Notes: generated by a model not told the origin, from the letters alone. DNA of 64,000 bases from Methanoculleus bourgensis MS2 (GCF_000304355.2 NC_018227.2:682001-746000), one strand, 5' to 3'; shown: positions 51,874 to 64,000, numbered from the stretch's first letter. Numbers and translations: made by a program.

Positions 51874-53370
51874 TTATTCCGGCAACTGCAAATCAGGCTG
51901 GTCCGGGGCCTGGGGAACCGGACCCGTGGGCAGCAGGATCGCGGCCACAAGACCGATCACCGCAAAGGCCGCCAGAACAACCAGAGCGAGGGCGTAGCCC
52001 CGATTCCCCGTGACCAGGCTGGATACGATAACGGTTCCGGCAATGGCTACGCCGAGCGAGGAGCCCAGGTTTGAGACACTGCGTGACAGGCCCGATATCT
52101 CTCCCTGGTCCTCTTCAGGAAAGCTGGATTGTACAACGTTGACCGAGGATGTCAGCATGACCCCGACGCCTACACCGACCAGAAAGAGGCCCGGCACAAA
52201 GGTAAAGACGTTGGATGTTTCTCGAACCAGCAACAGCAGGAGGAAGACGCCGCCTACCGTCACGACAAAGCCCGCCCGGATCAGTGTTGCCTGGGAACGC
52301 CTCCGTGCCAGCCTGCCCGCGGCCATCGAGGAGAGCAAAATGCCGATCGTGGCCGGCGTAAGGATCAAACCCGTCTCGATCGCGTTGTAGCCCCGCACCG
52401 TCTGCAGGTAAACGGATACCACAAAGGAGAGGCCGAGCAGGACCAGCCACTGGATGTTCTGCGTGACGAGGCCGAGGTTGGATGTGCGGTTCTTAAACAG
52501 CCTGGTGGAGAGCAGAGGTTCCTTGCCCGCCCGCTCCATGGACCTGATGTGCCAGAAGAACCAGGCCAGTAAAACCAGTCCGATGAGCACGAAGACCCAT
52601 ACCGGCGAGATGCCGCCCTGCGGGATCACGACCGTGTTGCCGATGACGAAATCCTGACTGGCTCGGAACCAGCCGTACGTCGAGGCCTGCAGGATGCCGA
52701 CCACCACGAAGAAGAGTCCTGCCGCCGAGAGGATGGTTCCGACGATGTCTAATCTGGGTTTTGGGCCCTGAACGCCAGGATCGACGATCTTCCGGCTCTG
52801 GATGATGACTATGCCGACGACAAGAGCCTGCACGACAAAGGCTGCGCGCCAGCTGATCGCTGTGGTGATGATCCCGCCGACCAGCGGACCCGCTGCCGCT
52901 CCGATACCGCCCGCCGCACTGATCGCGCCGAAGGCGCGGGCGCGTGAGGTGAGGTCGGGAGAGAAGACCGTTGCGAGGATATACACGGGCGGGATCAGCA
53001 GCGCGGTCCCGATGCCTTCGAGGAGCGAGTAGCCAAGGATCAGGATCCCGAGCCCCGGCGCCGCTGCCGCTATCAGCGCTCCCACACCATAAACCAGGAG
53101 GCCTCGCCTGAACAGATACGTGCGGCCCAGGATATCTGTCAGCTTGCTGCCGGGGATCATCAGGGCCGCCATGGTAAGTGTAAATACAGCGATGGTCGTC
53201 TGGACGCCGCTGACCGTCGTCCCCAGGTCGGTGGCGATGTTGCTTATGGCCACGTTCATATTCGAGGCAGCGTAACTGCAGATGAACTGGGCCAGCGCAA
53301 GCGGCAGGAGCACGCCCTGTGGGGTTGCCGTTGATGCTGGGGGAGCCGGATCTGCAGAGTTATCCATCAT
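51874..53370 (-). CDS. MFS drug:H+ antiporter, 14-helix (DHA2/EmrB-QacA) family
   Basis: The 498-residue protein has about 14 membrane helices. It includes NVAISNIATDLGTTVSGVQT, ALMIPGSKLTDILGRTYLF, GIGTALLIPPVYILAT and GPLVGGIITTAISWRAAF, which are DHA2 signatures. It likely exports hydrophobic compounds. It is on the strand opposite to the neighbouring genes and convergent with the PsiE-like gene. No regulator is adjacent. Confidence 0.9.
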   Translation of the reverse strand: MMDNSADPAPPASTATPQGVLLPLALAQFICSYAASNMNVAISNIATDLGTTVSGVQTTIAVFTLTMAALMIPGSKLTDILGRTYLFRRGLLVYGVGALIAAAAPGLGILILGYSLLEGIGTALLIPPVYILATVFSPDLTSRARAFGAISAAGGIGAAAGPLVGGIITTAISWRAAFVVQALVVGIVIIQSRKIVDPGVQGPKPRLDIVGTILSAAGLFFVVVGILQASTYGWFRASQDFVIGNTVVIPQGGISPVWVFVLIGLVLLAWFFWHIRSMERAGKEPLLSTRLFKNRTSNLGLVTQNIQWLVLLGLSFVVSVYLQTVRGYNAIETGLILTPATIGILLSSMAAGRLARRRSQATLIRAGFVVTVGGVFLLLLLVRETSNVFTFVPGLFLVGVGVGVMLTSSVNVVQSSFPEEDQGEISGLSRSVSNLGSSLGVAIAGTVIVSSLVTGNRGYALALVVLAAFAVIGLVAAILLPTGPVPQAPDQPDLQLPE

Positions 53371-53606
53371 ATCAGCCCACGATTCGAATGCGTCAGACGG
53401 ACCCTGTGTATATTAATCTAATTGTCCGGCATGTTGCCGGGTAGTATACCCTTCGTACGGGAGAACAGAGGACCGATCCGGCGGCAGCGACGAGGGCACC
53501 TCCAGGTCCGTTTGCCGTACCGGTCAACGTGTGCTCCTGTTCTCACAGAAGCGCGAGATCAAACGCTGCATAGTGCCGTTGGGGTAACCCGGAATTCAAT
53601 TCTCCG

Positions 53607-53616
53607 AAAAATATAT
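53607..53616 (+). promoter_or_regulatory. TATA box of the first glycosidase gene
   Basis: AAAAATATATT lies 27-36 bp upstream of the ATG at 53643, with no ribosome-binding site between, so the mRNA is probably leaderless. Confidence 0.55.
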
Positions 53617-53642
53617 TATGTGTTGGATGGTCTGGCTCGCGC

Positions 53643-56408
53643 ATGACACCTGCAACGATTGTGCCCGGTACTTCGGAGGGGCAACGGCTACTCGAGATCC
53701 GCGACGGCGGTATTCCCTGGCGGCGGTGGGGGCCCTACCTGAGCGAACGGCAGTGGGGAACCGTGAGGGAGGACTATGGGGAGGACGGCAATTCCTGGGC
53801 CTACTTCACGCACGACCAGGCACGGTCCCGCGCCTACCGGTGGGGGGAAGACGGGATTGCCGGCATCTCGGACGATGCCCAGTGCCTCTGTTTTGCGCTC
53901 GCCTTCTGGAACGGTGTCGATCCCATCCTCAAAGAACGGCTCTTCGGCCTGACCAACGGCGAGGGAAACCACGGGGAGGACGTGAAGGAGTATTACTACT
54001 ATCTTGACAACATCCCGACGCATTCCTACATGAAGTATCTCTACAAGTATCCGCAGGCCGCATTCCCGTACAACGACCTTGTAGAGACGAACCGGCAGCG
54101 CAACCGGTATGACCTGGAGTACGAGCTCATCGATACCGGGATATTCGACGGCGACCGCTACTTCGATGTCTTTGTGGAGTACGCGAAGGCGTCCCCGGAG
54201 GATATCCTGGTGCAGATCACCGTGCATAACCGCGGCCCGGGCGAGGCATCCCTCCATCTGCTGCCCACCCTCTGGTTCCGCAACACCTGGTGGCAGGATG
54301 GCGGTGCAGAGAAACCGTCCCTGAAAAAGACGGAGGGTCCTTCCGGGACCAGCGTGATCGCGGCCGGCCATCCGGATCTCGGGCAGCGTTACCTCTACTG
54401 CGAAGGCGCCCCCGAGCTGCTCTTCACCGAGAACGAGACCAACACGGAGCGCCTGTTCGGTATCCCGAGCGCCTCGCCGTTCGTGAAGGACGGCATCAAC
54501 AACTATATTGTCGAGGGGCGCACCGATGCCGTGAACCCGGACGGCTTCGGGACCAAATCTTCTGCACATTACCGGTTAACCCTCGGTCCGGGCGAAGTGC
54601 AGAGGATACGGCTGCGGCTGAACCAAACCCCGCCCTTCGGGGAGGAGGCACCTTTCGGGAAGCCCTTTGAGAACGTGCTCTCGCAGCGAAAGCAGGAGGC
54701 GGACGCATTCTACGACAACATCACCCCTCCGTCGGTCGGCCCGGATGCGGCGAACGTGATGCGCCAGGCTCTCGCCGGTATGCTCTGGACGAAGCAGTAC
54801 TACCTCTACGAGGTCGACCGCTGGCTCCGGGAGCATGGCTCGGATGCCGCCGCAGGCCAGCAGATCTCAATCCGGAACAACTCGTGGTTCCACATGGTGA
54901 ACGCCGATATCATATCCATGCCCGACAAGTGGGAGTACCCCTGGTATGCGGCATGGGATCTGGCATTCCATACCGTTGCCCTTGCTATGGTGGACCCGGA
55001 TTTTGCCAAAAATCAGCTCGACCTGATGCTGCGCGAGCGATACCTGCATCCGAACGGCCAGATCCCGGCTTACGAATGGAACTTCAGCGATGTCAATCCT
55101 CCCGTGCACGCCTGGGCCGCCCTGTTCATATACCGCACGGAGAAGGAACTCCTTGGCACGGGGGACGCGCGGTTCCTGGAGAGGATGTTTCAGAAACTGC
55201 TGATGAACTTCACCTGGTGGGTGAACCGCAAGGATCGCACCGGCCAGAACGTCTTCGAGGGCGGGTTCCTCGGCCTCGACAACATCGGGGTCTTCGACCG
55301 CAGCGCGCCTCTGCCCACGGGAGGGTACCTGGAGCAGGCCGACGGAACGGCGTGGATGGCCCTCTTTGCCCAGACCATGCTGGATATTGCTGCCGAACTT
55401 GCCGTCCACGATCCGGTCTACGAAGAGATGGCGACCAAGTTCTACGAACACTTTGTCTGGATCGCATCGGCGATGAACAGCATGGGTGAGAACCAGGAAG
55501 GCATGTGGGACGAAGAGGACGGCTTTTACTACGACCTCCTCCGCCTGCCCGACGGGAGCGCAACGCGCCTCAAGGTGCGGTCCTTGGTGGGGCTGCTGCC
55601 TCTCGCTGCAAGCACGGTCTTTACCCGGGAGATGATCGAGCAGATGCCGGACTTCGTGGAGCGGGCCCGCTGGTTCAACCGGTATCATACACGTATGGCG
55701 TCCACCATCTCCAATATCGGCCGGCCCGGCGTTGGAGGACGGCTCCACCTCTCGCTGCTCACCGAAGAGAGGCTGCGGAGGGTTCTCTCACGGATGCTGG
55801 ACGAGAACGAATTCCTGAGCGACTACGGAATCCGGTCCCTCTCCCGCGCACACCTGCACGACCCCTATATCTTTTACCAGGATGGGCAGGAGCACCGGGT
55901 GCAGTACCTGCCGGCGGATTCCGATACGGGTATGTTCGGCGGGAACTCTAACTGGCGGGGGCCGATATGGTTCCCGATGAACGTCATGCTGATCCGGGCG
56001 CTGTTGAACCTCTATGCATACTACGGGAACGATTTTACCGTAGAATGCCCGACCCGGTCGGGGAACCGGATGAACCTCTATCAGGTGAGCGAGGAGATTG
56101 CACGGCGCCTGACCCGGGTGTTCCTCCGCGATGAGAGCGGCCGCCGCCCGGTCTTCGGTTATGCACGGAAGTTCCAGGACGACCCCAACTGGCGCGACTA
56201 CCTCCTCTTCTACGAGTACTTCCACGGCGACAACGGGGCCGGGATCGGCGCCAGCCACCAGACCGGGTGGACGGGGCTCGTCGCCCGGATCATCCAGTTG
56301 TTCGGGTACATGAGCCCCGAACAGGTACTCGGGGAGGAAGCGCGCAAGCTCGTCTACAGGAAGGAGGGTTCTCCTCCCCCACCGGTGCAGGGACCTGCTG
56401 CCAGGTAG
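53643..56408 (+). CDS. GH63/MGH1-like glycoside hydrolase, paralogue 1
   Basis: This 921-residue cytoplasmic protein has no signal peptide. It has a beta-sandwich N-terminal half (about 1-370: WRRWGPYLSERQWGTVREDY, NGEGNHGEDVKEYYYYLDN) and an (alpha/alpha)6 barrel. Conserved clan GH-G-like segments are AYEWNFSDVNPPVHAWA (about 475), GGFLGLDNIGVFDRSAPLP (about 540), GNSNWRGPIWFPMNV (about 765) and FHGDNGAGIGASHQTGWTG near the end. Such enzymes act on glucosylated or mannosylated small molecules or trehalose-like sugars; the substrate is unknown. A close paralogue is at 60765. The TATA box and absence of a ribosome-binding site suggest leaderless translation. Confidence 0.85.
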   Translation: MTPATIVPGTSEGQRLLEIRDGGIPWRRWGPYLSERQWGTVREDYGEDGNSWAYFTHDQARSRAYRWGEDGIAGISDDAQCLCFALAFWNGVDPILKERLFGLTNGEGNHGEDVKEYYYYLDNIPTHSYMKYLYKYPQAAFPYNDLVETNRQRNRYDLEYELIDTGIFDGDRYFDVFVEYAKASPEDILVQITVHNRGPGEASLHLLPTLWFRNTWWQDGGAEKPSLKKTEGPSGTSVIAAGHPDLGQRYLYCEGAPELLFTENETNTERLFGIPSASPFVKDGINNYIVEGRTDAVNPDGFGTKSSAHYRLTLGPGEVQRIRLRLNQTPPFGEEAPFGKPFENVLSQRKQEADAFYDNITPPSVGPDAANVMRQALAGMLWTKQYYLYEVDRWLREHGSDAAAGQQISIRNNSWFHMVNADIISMPDKWEYPWYAAWDLAFHTVALAMVDPDFAKNQLDLMLRERYLHPNGQIPAYEWNFSDVNPPVHAWAALFIYRTEKELLGTGDARFLERMFQKLLMNFTWWVNRKDRTGQNVFEGGFLGLDNIGVFDRSAPLPTGGYLEQADGTAWMALFAQTMLDIAAELAVHDPVYEEMATKFYEHFVWIASAMNSMGENQEGMWDEEDGFYYDLLRLPDGSATRLKVRSLVGLLPLAASTVFTREMIEQMPDFVERARWFNRYHTRMASTISNIGRPGVGGRLHLSLLTEERLRRVLSRMLDENEFLSDYGIRSLSRAHLHDPYIFYQDGQEHRVQYLPADSDTGMFGGNSNWRGPIWFPMNVMLIRALLNLYAYYGNDFTVECPTRSGNRMNLYQVSEEIARRLTRVFLRDESGRRPVFGYARKFQDDPNWRDYLLFYEYFHGDNGAGIGASHQTGWTGLVARIIQLFGYMSPEQVLGEEARKLVYRKEGSPPPPVQGPAAR

Positions 56409-56632
56409 TGAGGGTGGTTACAGTCTGCCCGGGAGGTGCCGCGGACCGTGGATGCACGGTTCGCGATTCACATTTCTCCCGCAAAACCTGCCCCTCGCAA
56501 CGGTCGGCCCCCGGCAGAACCGGGGTTCCGGGATGGTGGAGTTACATATATATGGTGGCAGTGAGCCCTCCGCATGGTGTTATTATGGTTAACACGTAGT
56601 TCGGTGCCGGCACCTATGAGTCCGGCGCTGCT

Positions 56633-56710
56633 GTGGCTCCGTCACGCTGGCTCGTGCTGCTGCTCGGCGGCATCGCGGCCATCATCTTTGCGTTCCGGCT
56701 GCCGGGGTGA
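56633..56710 (+). pseudogene. remnant of a DUF308/HdeD-like membrane protein
   Basis: A GTG-led 25-codon frame reads APSRWLVLLLGGIAAIIFAF, the first helix of HdeD/DUF308 proteins, and then stops at 56708-56710. The following helices are absent. The rest of the 518-base interval 56409-56926 shows no other gene. Confidence 0.35.
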
Positions 56711-56868
56711 CCGGAGAGGGGGGCCTGAGCGGTGACCCCGGTCTGCAGGCACGACCTCCCCCCTCTTTGCCCGTAAAAGATGTGTATCCTGCTACTATTT
56801 TCTCCGGCATGAGGGCGTACGGGAGCGCCGTTGCGTGATACCTGGTTCGCCACAATATATTGGAATAA

Positions 56869-56878
56869 TTTTATATAG
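56869..56878 (+). promoter_or_regulatory. TATA box of the small lipoprotein gene
   Basis: TTTTATATAG lies about 50 bp upstream of the lipoprotein start. It is preceded by an AT-rich ATATATTGGAATAA, which gives a short leader with a GGGAG ribosome-binding site. Confidence 0.55.
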
Positions 56879-56926
56879 GCAATGTTATCATTCGGTTCCG
56901 GGCAGCATTCTGCCCGGGAGATGGGT

Positions 56927-57346
56927 ATGAAGAAAACGGGGATACTGTTCGTTGCGCTGGTCCTCATCCTGGCCTGTGCCGGTGCCGGATGCGTCCAGCC
57001 ATCTGAAGAGGAGGCGGAGGCGCAGCTCTGTCAGGACCTCGGAGAGCTCGGAGCAGCGCTTGAGGGTATGGAGAACACCAGCCTGAGATCTTCTGTCGGA
57101 GATATCCGGGATGGGCGGGACCAGGTCCAGTCCGCCATGGAGAAGGTCAGGGATTCCGCAGGCCAGGTCGCCAACATCCGGCTCGACAAGCTCAACGCGG
57201 CGTATGAAGACCTCGACCGGGCCGTGCAGGACCTCCCCGACGATGCGACTGTCCCTGAGGCCATCCAGACAATCCGCCCGTATGTGCAGGCCGTCCGGGA
57301 CGAACAGCGGAACCTTTACGCAGACCTGAACTGCACGGGGCAGTGA
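56927..57346 (+). CDS. small helical lipoprotein
   Basis: The 139-residue protein has a lipobox signal (VLILACAGAGC, cysteine at about residue 23). A helical domain follows with regular heptads (SVGDIRDGRDQVQSAMEKVR, then LNAAYEDLDRAVQDLPDD) and ends in CTGQ. The second ATG (56927) is preferred over 56921 because the GGGAG lies six bases before it. No family is recognised; it resembles other methanogen surface lipoproteins. Confidence 0.7.
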   Translation: MKKTGILFVALVLILACAGAGCVQPSEEEAEAQLCQDLGELGAALEGMENTSLRSSVGDIRDGRDQVQSAMEKVRDSAGQVANIRLDKLNAAYEDLDRAVQDLPDDATVPEAIQTIRPYVQAVRDEQRNLYADLNCTGQ

Positions 57347-57411
57347 GCACCGCGAGAGTTGGTTTGCAGCAGGAGATGTGAAAAGAGACCTGGCGGGTAT
57401 CGGAAGGGGAG

Positions 57412-57960
57412 ATGAGAACCATGATGCGAAGAAGAACGGAAGGCGGCCGGCGGGGGCGTGAAGAGGCCGGCGGGACGCACAGGTACAGGATGCGCGAGAA
57501 ACTCGTCTCCATCGGGGACGACTACTGGATCGAGGACGCGGCGGGAGAGCGGGCGTTCAAGGTGGACGGCAAAGCGCTGCGCGTGCGCAATACGCTGGTG
57601 ATCCAGAGCAAGGAGGGGAAGGACCTCTACAGGATCCAGGAGCGGATGCTCCGGATCAAGGATACGATGGAGATCGAGAAGGGCGAAGGCGGCACGGCAG
57701 CGACGATCAAGAAGGCGCTGATCGCGCCGCTCCGGGACCGGTGGACGGTCAGCATCCCTGGAGGTGAGGACTGGGAGGTCCAGGGCAACATCCTCGACCA
57801 CGAGTACAGGATCGAGGCCGGGCGACGGGAGCGGATTGCCGAGATCTCGAAGAAGTGGTTCCGGATCCGGGACACCTACGGCGTGGAGGTAGAGCCGGGG
57901 CACGACGACGCGCTCGTCCTCGCGGTTACGGCGGCGATCGACCAGATGGCGCACGATTAA
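57412..57960 (+). CDS. LURP-one-related (LOR/YxjI-like) protein
   Basis: After a basic N-terminus, residues about 25-175 show repeated short strands (YRMREKLVSIGDDYWIED, FKVDGKALRVRNTLVI, DLYRIQERMLRIKDTM, WFRIRDTYGVEV) typical of the LURP-one/YxjI Tubby-like barrel, which may bind phospholipid. It has no signal peptide. It follows the lipoprotein gene by 65 bp. The start could be 57412 or 57421. Confidence 0.78.
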   Translation: MRTMMRRRTEGGRRGREEAGGTHRYRMREKLVSIGDDYWIEDAAGERAFKVDGKALRVRNTLVIQSKEGKDLYRIQERMLRIKDTMEIEKGEGGTAATIKKALIAPLRDRWTVSIPGGEDWEVQGNILDHEYRIEAGRRERIAEISKKWFRIRDTYGVEVEPGHDDALVLAVTAAIDQMAHD

Positions 57961-58273
57961 GTCGCAACGGATGAAGGGAGCGGTGTGCAGCAACGAGTCC
58001 GTCGGGACCGCAGGACAGGAGTGCCGGAGGGCACGGAGTCTGACCGGTGAGGAAGCGCCCTGAAACCAGAAAATATCCTGAGCCACCCCAGATATACAAC
58101 TCCTATTTTATATTTGATACCTTATCCTTGTCCGAACCCGCCGCCGGTCTGCACGCTGTCGGAGATAGGTGACGACCGCAGGGAGAGGTACTCTACTATC
58201 TGATGCCTCAGCACGAGGGCAATGGATCACGGTGCGCGGGCAGGCAACCTCTGCATGAGAGTCAAGGGGGAGT

Positions 58274-58426
58274 ATGGAAATGGCTGATGTTCTGTATGGG
58301 CCGATGCACCTGGTGGTCGTCGGGTTTGAGAACCTGGACTTCCACAGCCAGATTTGGGCAGGAAACCAGAGAGTACGGAAAGCGGGCCTGGTTTTGGTTC
58401 TTTCTTCCCCACTCGACGGCACCTGA
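58274..58426 (+). pseudogene. DUF6325-like 5' fragment
   Basis: AAGGGGGA precedes ATG at 58274. The frame reads ADVLYGPMHLVVVGFEN and then LDFHSQIW, like the start of the intact DUF6325 protein at 48682 (LGPVEYMVIEFPGN, FKGEI). The rest loses similarity and stops at 58426, so the gene is truncated or frameshifted. A TATA-like TTTTATATTTG lies near 58101. The interval 57961-58273 shows nothing else. Confidence 0.5.
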
Positions 58427-58454
58427 CGCGAATCCGGCGGAACGGAGTAACCGT

Positions 58455-58643
58455 ATGGTAGAAACCATATCGTTCACGATCTTCCTCGAGACGATCGGCG
58501 TCCTTGCGACGGTGATCTTTGTGCTCTCGAGCATGCTTGTCATGGGATTCTCCCTGACCCTGCGCGAGATCGTCGAACCGTTGAAGAACCTACGGCTTAT
58601 CCCCGGATCACACGCGTCATACGCGTTTGCTAGGCCGGTATGA
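58455..58643 (+). pseudogene. bile acid:sodium symporter family N-terminal fragment
   Basis: The frame from ATG 58455 reads IFVLSSMLVMGFSLTLREIV and then EPLKNLRLI, the first helix and conserved M-x-MGxxLT-x-I-x-PLxxxR motif of the BASS/ArsB-like symporter family. About 48 codons in, similarity ends and it stops at 58643. This is a 5' remnant of a lost transporter gene. Confidence 0.55.
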
Positions 58644-58693
58644 TATCCGCGAATACCGATGAGCAGCCAGCAGGTGCCGGCTCGACCTGATCG

Positions 58694-59161
58694 CTATGCC
58701 GGGAGACCAAGGGCACCAGCGATCTCGTCAAGGGCTGCCTTTTCCGGATCGCTGACAACAACACCGTGCTCTTTGGCGGCTTCGGCCACCTTTTCCCCTA
58801 TCTGCAACAACCACTTTTTATAGGCCTCGGCCTCGTCGGGAGGCACCGCAGAGAGAGCGGCGGCAGCGGATTTGCATGCCTCGATGGTCCGGCTTCTATA
58901 GCCCATCTGATCCTGTTTCATCAGATTCTGCTGCTCTTTGATCAGATCCTTCGCATTGGGTTGCATATCGGCAGAGACGAGGCTGACCAGTTCGCTTCCG
59001 CTCGCTGCTGCCAGCTTGGGAGGTTCCTGGACCATGGCTTTGGTTTCGCCCCATGCACCCAGGATAGATGGTGCTGCGGCCATAACCGTCATGGAGACCG
59101 CGTACGGCAGACTCACGAGGTTCTTCCAATCATTCTCTCCAAATTGTTCCTTCATGGGCAT
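58694..59161 (-). CDS. hypothetical helical protein, 155 residues
   Basis: The protein has a mildly hydrophobic start (WKNLVSLPYAVSMTVMAAAP) and charged helices (DLIKEQQNLMKQDQMGYRSR, AYKKWLLQIGEKVAEAAKEH). No family is recognised, but amino-acid use looks real. It is convergent with the preceding gene remnants. The ATG at 59161 or 59155 may be the start; neither has a strong ribosome-binding site. Confidence 0.55.
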   Translation of the reverse strand: MPMKEQFGENDWKNLVSLPYAVSMTVMAAAPSILGAWGETKAMVQEPPKLAAASGSELVSLVSADMQPNAKDLIKEQQNLMKQDQMGYRSRTIEACKSAAAALSAVPPDEAEAYKKWLLQIGEKVAEAAKEHGVVVSDPEKAALDEIAGALGLPA

Positions 59162-59302
59162 GGATACCCGATGCTGTAACGGATATTTATAGGTACCTCA
59201 ACAAGTTCCGTTGCCCATGTGGGATTGTATCGATTGCAGATTGGGTGTTGTGTTGCGTAGACTCTGTATTTTAGAATATTTGAGTGAACGTCCGGTAGTG
59301 CT

Positions 59303-59468
59303 CTAGTGGAGTATTTCATCTAATATTTCACGTGGCATCCCATCAACTCACGCGAAGACGCGAAGTCCGTATACCTCCCCCAACCGGAACCCTTCGCGAT
59401 CTTCGCGGCTTCGCGTGAGGTGGCGGTCTGCATCAAGACCTGCAAGATAAGGTGAAATGGTCCACTAG
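59303..59468. repeat. family 1 inverted-repeat element, intact copy
   Basis: It runs from CTAGTGGAGTATTTCATCT to AGGTGAAATGGTCCACTAG, 18-bp near-perfect inverted arms, with CTTCGCGATCTTCGCGGCTT inside. Its last CTAG (59465-59468) is also the first CTAG of the next element. The interval 59162-59302 shows no gene. Confidence 0.8.
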
Positions 59469-60277
59469 TGCACGATTCCAAATTAGCAGATCATATCTGG
59501 CCTTCGTCCCATGCCCCGCGGAGCGCTCCCCTCCGTCCCCCCCACCCCGCCCGGCCTGCGGCCTCCTCCCCCGCCCCCAGGGGCGGGGGCAGTCATGGCG
59601 ATATCCGGTGGAACGCCGCGCCAGGGGGTGGTGCTGACGCCGGTTTCCCGAAAGATCGGGAAGAATCGGCCAGCAAGAACCAGCTAGAAACTGGTTCTTC
59701 CCCGGGATCTCCCCGTGCAGTGGACCGTGGTGGATATCGCCATGGGGGTGGGGCTGACGGGGAGGGGGCTCGCCCCCATATGCGCTAACTTTAGCTATGA
59801 GGATCCGAGCGGATAATGCCCTATTCGGTGAAATAGGGCCAATTTGACGAGATATCAGCAACACAACTCCGGTGGTGTGCGGCAATGCCCCTCCTCCGCT
59901 GAAAACGATAGGGATCATGGAAATCTCATGGGAAACGGATTGCCTTGGGGCAGAGATGAGAACTCGCCGATTGCCTGGTACTTGCCGGTATCACCGAGAA
60001 TGCATTCCACCCAACTGGTAAGTTAACGCCTATGGGGCTCGCCCCCTCCCCTGTCTCTGCCTCGTGTCTTCAGCGTCCAGACTCTATTCCTACAGATTGC
60101 CATACGCCTGTAACCCCCTCCCCGCAGGCGGGTACCCGTACGTTCCTCCTCAAAGCCCCCGCCCCCGGAAGGGGGCAGTATGTGGGGATACCGGGATGCA
60201 AACCCCCCGGAGAGTGTGAAAAAAGATCGATACTCTCCTCCGTTGAGAGTGCCGGTAATTGAGAATCGTTGCACTAG
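59465..60277. repeat. family 3 inverted-repeat element with a nested 264-bp element
   Basis: It runs from CTAGTGCACGATTCCAAATTA to TAATTGAGAATCGTTGCACTAG, matching the ends of 30547-30789. The interior carries copy C of the 264-bp element and G/C-rich palindromes (CCCCGCCCCCAGGGGCGGGG). Confidence 0.7.
59773..60036 (+). repeat. 264-bp inverted-repeat element, copy C
   Basis: It has the same ends as copies A and B (CCCCATATGCGCTAACTTTAG and GGTAAGTTAACGCCTATGGGG) and the same GGGCTCGCCCCC arms outside. It is inside a family 3 element, whereas copy B is inside family 1. Confidence 0.8.
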
Positions 60278-60730
60278 CATATAACTGATAATTGATTTCA
60301 ACCCACCCTCCGCAGTACGACGAACACGTCTTGAACGAAAGAACGAGTGGACCGGTTCACCGTATGGTGCGGGTGCGTGGGCGTGATCGCCAGCCGCACG
60401 CAGAAGTGCGCGGAAGTTCGCGACGGGGACGATACCGCCCGGCAACCGAACTTCGCGTGCTTCCGCGTGAGACCTTGTTACTGCCCTGGTACTCTGATTC
60501 AACGGGGGGAATATTAGAAAAATACCCAGCCAGAACTCTTACCCGGATACGTCGGTTTCAGAGGATCCGACCGAATTATGGTGAGCAACAACCCGCATTC
60601 ATGACAAAAAACCCCACGACGAGAGCGTTTCCATTATCAGTTGTTTCATAGAGCACTACCGAAATACCTCAAGGAGGACAATTCGTCGTGGTGAACTGAC
60701 CGGGACAGCGTAGTCCTGCAAGATTGTCGA
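60278..60730. other. intergenic, degenerate repeat sequence
   Basis: No gene is supported. Around 60395-60475 there are CTTCGCGTGCTTCCGCGTGAG-like palindromic words shared with the repeat families. An open frame crossing it (60292-60651) has no recognisable protein. Confidence 0.5.
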
Positions 60731-60740
60731 AAAGTATATC
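60731..60740 (+). promoter_or_regulatory. TATA box of the second glycosidase gene
   Basis: AAAGTATATC lies 25-34 bp before the ATG at 60765, with no ribosome-binding site, the same arrangement as paralogue 1. Confidence 0.55.
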
Positions 60741-60764
60741 CGCTCCCTTTCCGTCTAACGCCGC

Positions 60765-63536
<2,772 letters not shown>

Positions 63537-63935
63537 GCGATAGCAAAGAGATTTTCCCTCCATTTTTAAAGCACGCTCAAAGAGGCGAACTTCAATAAAC
63601 GGCAGGCTCTCTTTTCCTTCTGGGATCCTCCGTGAATATGGGCACTCGTTTGCAGTTCTTATCTCGTGGGGTGCAGCCAGTTGCGGTGTTTCCGGGACCG
63701 CCCGTTCACTGCGAGTGGGGACTCCCGGGTATCGGAGAGTGTATGTGGATGGATGTGGTATTCAGGAGTAACGATGCATCCCCTGGCCCAGATCCGGTAG
63801 CACCTGCTTATTATCCGGGAACGCCATGGAGTTGCCTGTATCAATGGGGTATATCGATCGGGAGACTCTGGTACGGGGCTGATGGCATTTGTAGGTTGAC
63901 CTCGTGGTTGTCTCTGCTCTTCATCGCCTGGATTC
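63537..63935. other. intergenic, no gene seen
   Basis: About 400 bases with several short open frames, none with protein-like composition or recognisable motif. Confidence 0.4.
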
Positions 63936-64000
63936 TTAATACGTCCTGACTCTCAGCCCGGGGACCCGGGTGAAGTGGCGGTCTCTGGTGACGATCTCGC
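63936..64000 (-). CDS. PIN-domain (VapC-like) toxin, C-terminal fragment at window edge
   Basis: The minus-strand frame entering at 64000 reads EIVTRDRHFTRVPGLRVRTY and then stops at 63936. TRDRHF with the Asp near the C-terminus followed by PGLRV is the end of VapC-type PIN nucleases. The rest lies outside the window. Confidence 0.6.
   Translation of the reverse strand, partial: EIVTRDRHFTRVPGLRVRTY

Overview
The window comes from a GC-rich methanogenic archaeon, most likely Methanomicrobiales and close to Methanoculleus. I infer this from a methanogenesis marker 12 gene, a porGDAB pyruvate:ferredoxin oxidoreductase operon, archaeal ribosomal proteins L7Ae, S28e and L24e, a CetZ-type tubulin homologue, a hexuloisomerase, and many PT-rich or lipobox surface proteins. 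The species is an inference from gene content; no rRNA or tRNA was seen.

Layout. 1-17.1 kb is an accessory region. It holds the end of a DUF262/HNH nuclease, three decayed HEPN/nucleotidyltransferase pairs, a secreted transglutaminase-like protein, RecQ, and a visibly AT-richer three-gene operon (TerB-domain membrane protein, BrxD-like ATPase, Lhr/BrxHI-like helicase). It continues with a CARF-like winged-helix regulator divergent from an OB-like/HhH pair, and an HTH-DUF3467 operon behind a perfect palindrome. 17.7-23.4 kb encodes surface sensors and lipoproteins, and CetZ with a membrane partner. 23.5-28.4 kb is an overlapping envelope-glycan operon (FAD oxidoreductase, GT2, flippase-like protein, DUF2298). 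28.5-29.8 kb is rpl7ae-rps28e-rpl24e-ndk.

29.85-31.08 kb is a chain of short inverted-repeat elements joined end to end at shared CTAG tetranucleotides. 31.2-45 kb is mostly housekeeping: MarC, nitrilase-like hydrolase, threonine synthase, LysE, a beta-propeller protein, porGDAB, hexuloisomerase, marker 12 and DUF368. It is interrupted at 41.0-43.2 kb by an AT-richer two-gene cassette (a small protein and a papain/C39-like peptidase) lying between two copies of the 3' end of the marker 12 gene. 45.6-64 kb carries a large mosaic surface protein, SHOCT and DUF6325 proteins, two MFS transporters, a PsiE-like protein, two paralogous 920-residue GH63/MGH1-like glycosidases with apparently leaderless promoters, several gene remnants, a second CTAG-linked repeat cluster, and the tail of a PIN toxin.

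The best candidates for undescribed biology are the TerB/BrxD/BrxHI-like operon standing alone without BREX methylase or PglZ in the window, the peptidase cassette, the CARF-like regulator locus, and the CTAG-joined repeat families.
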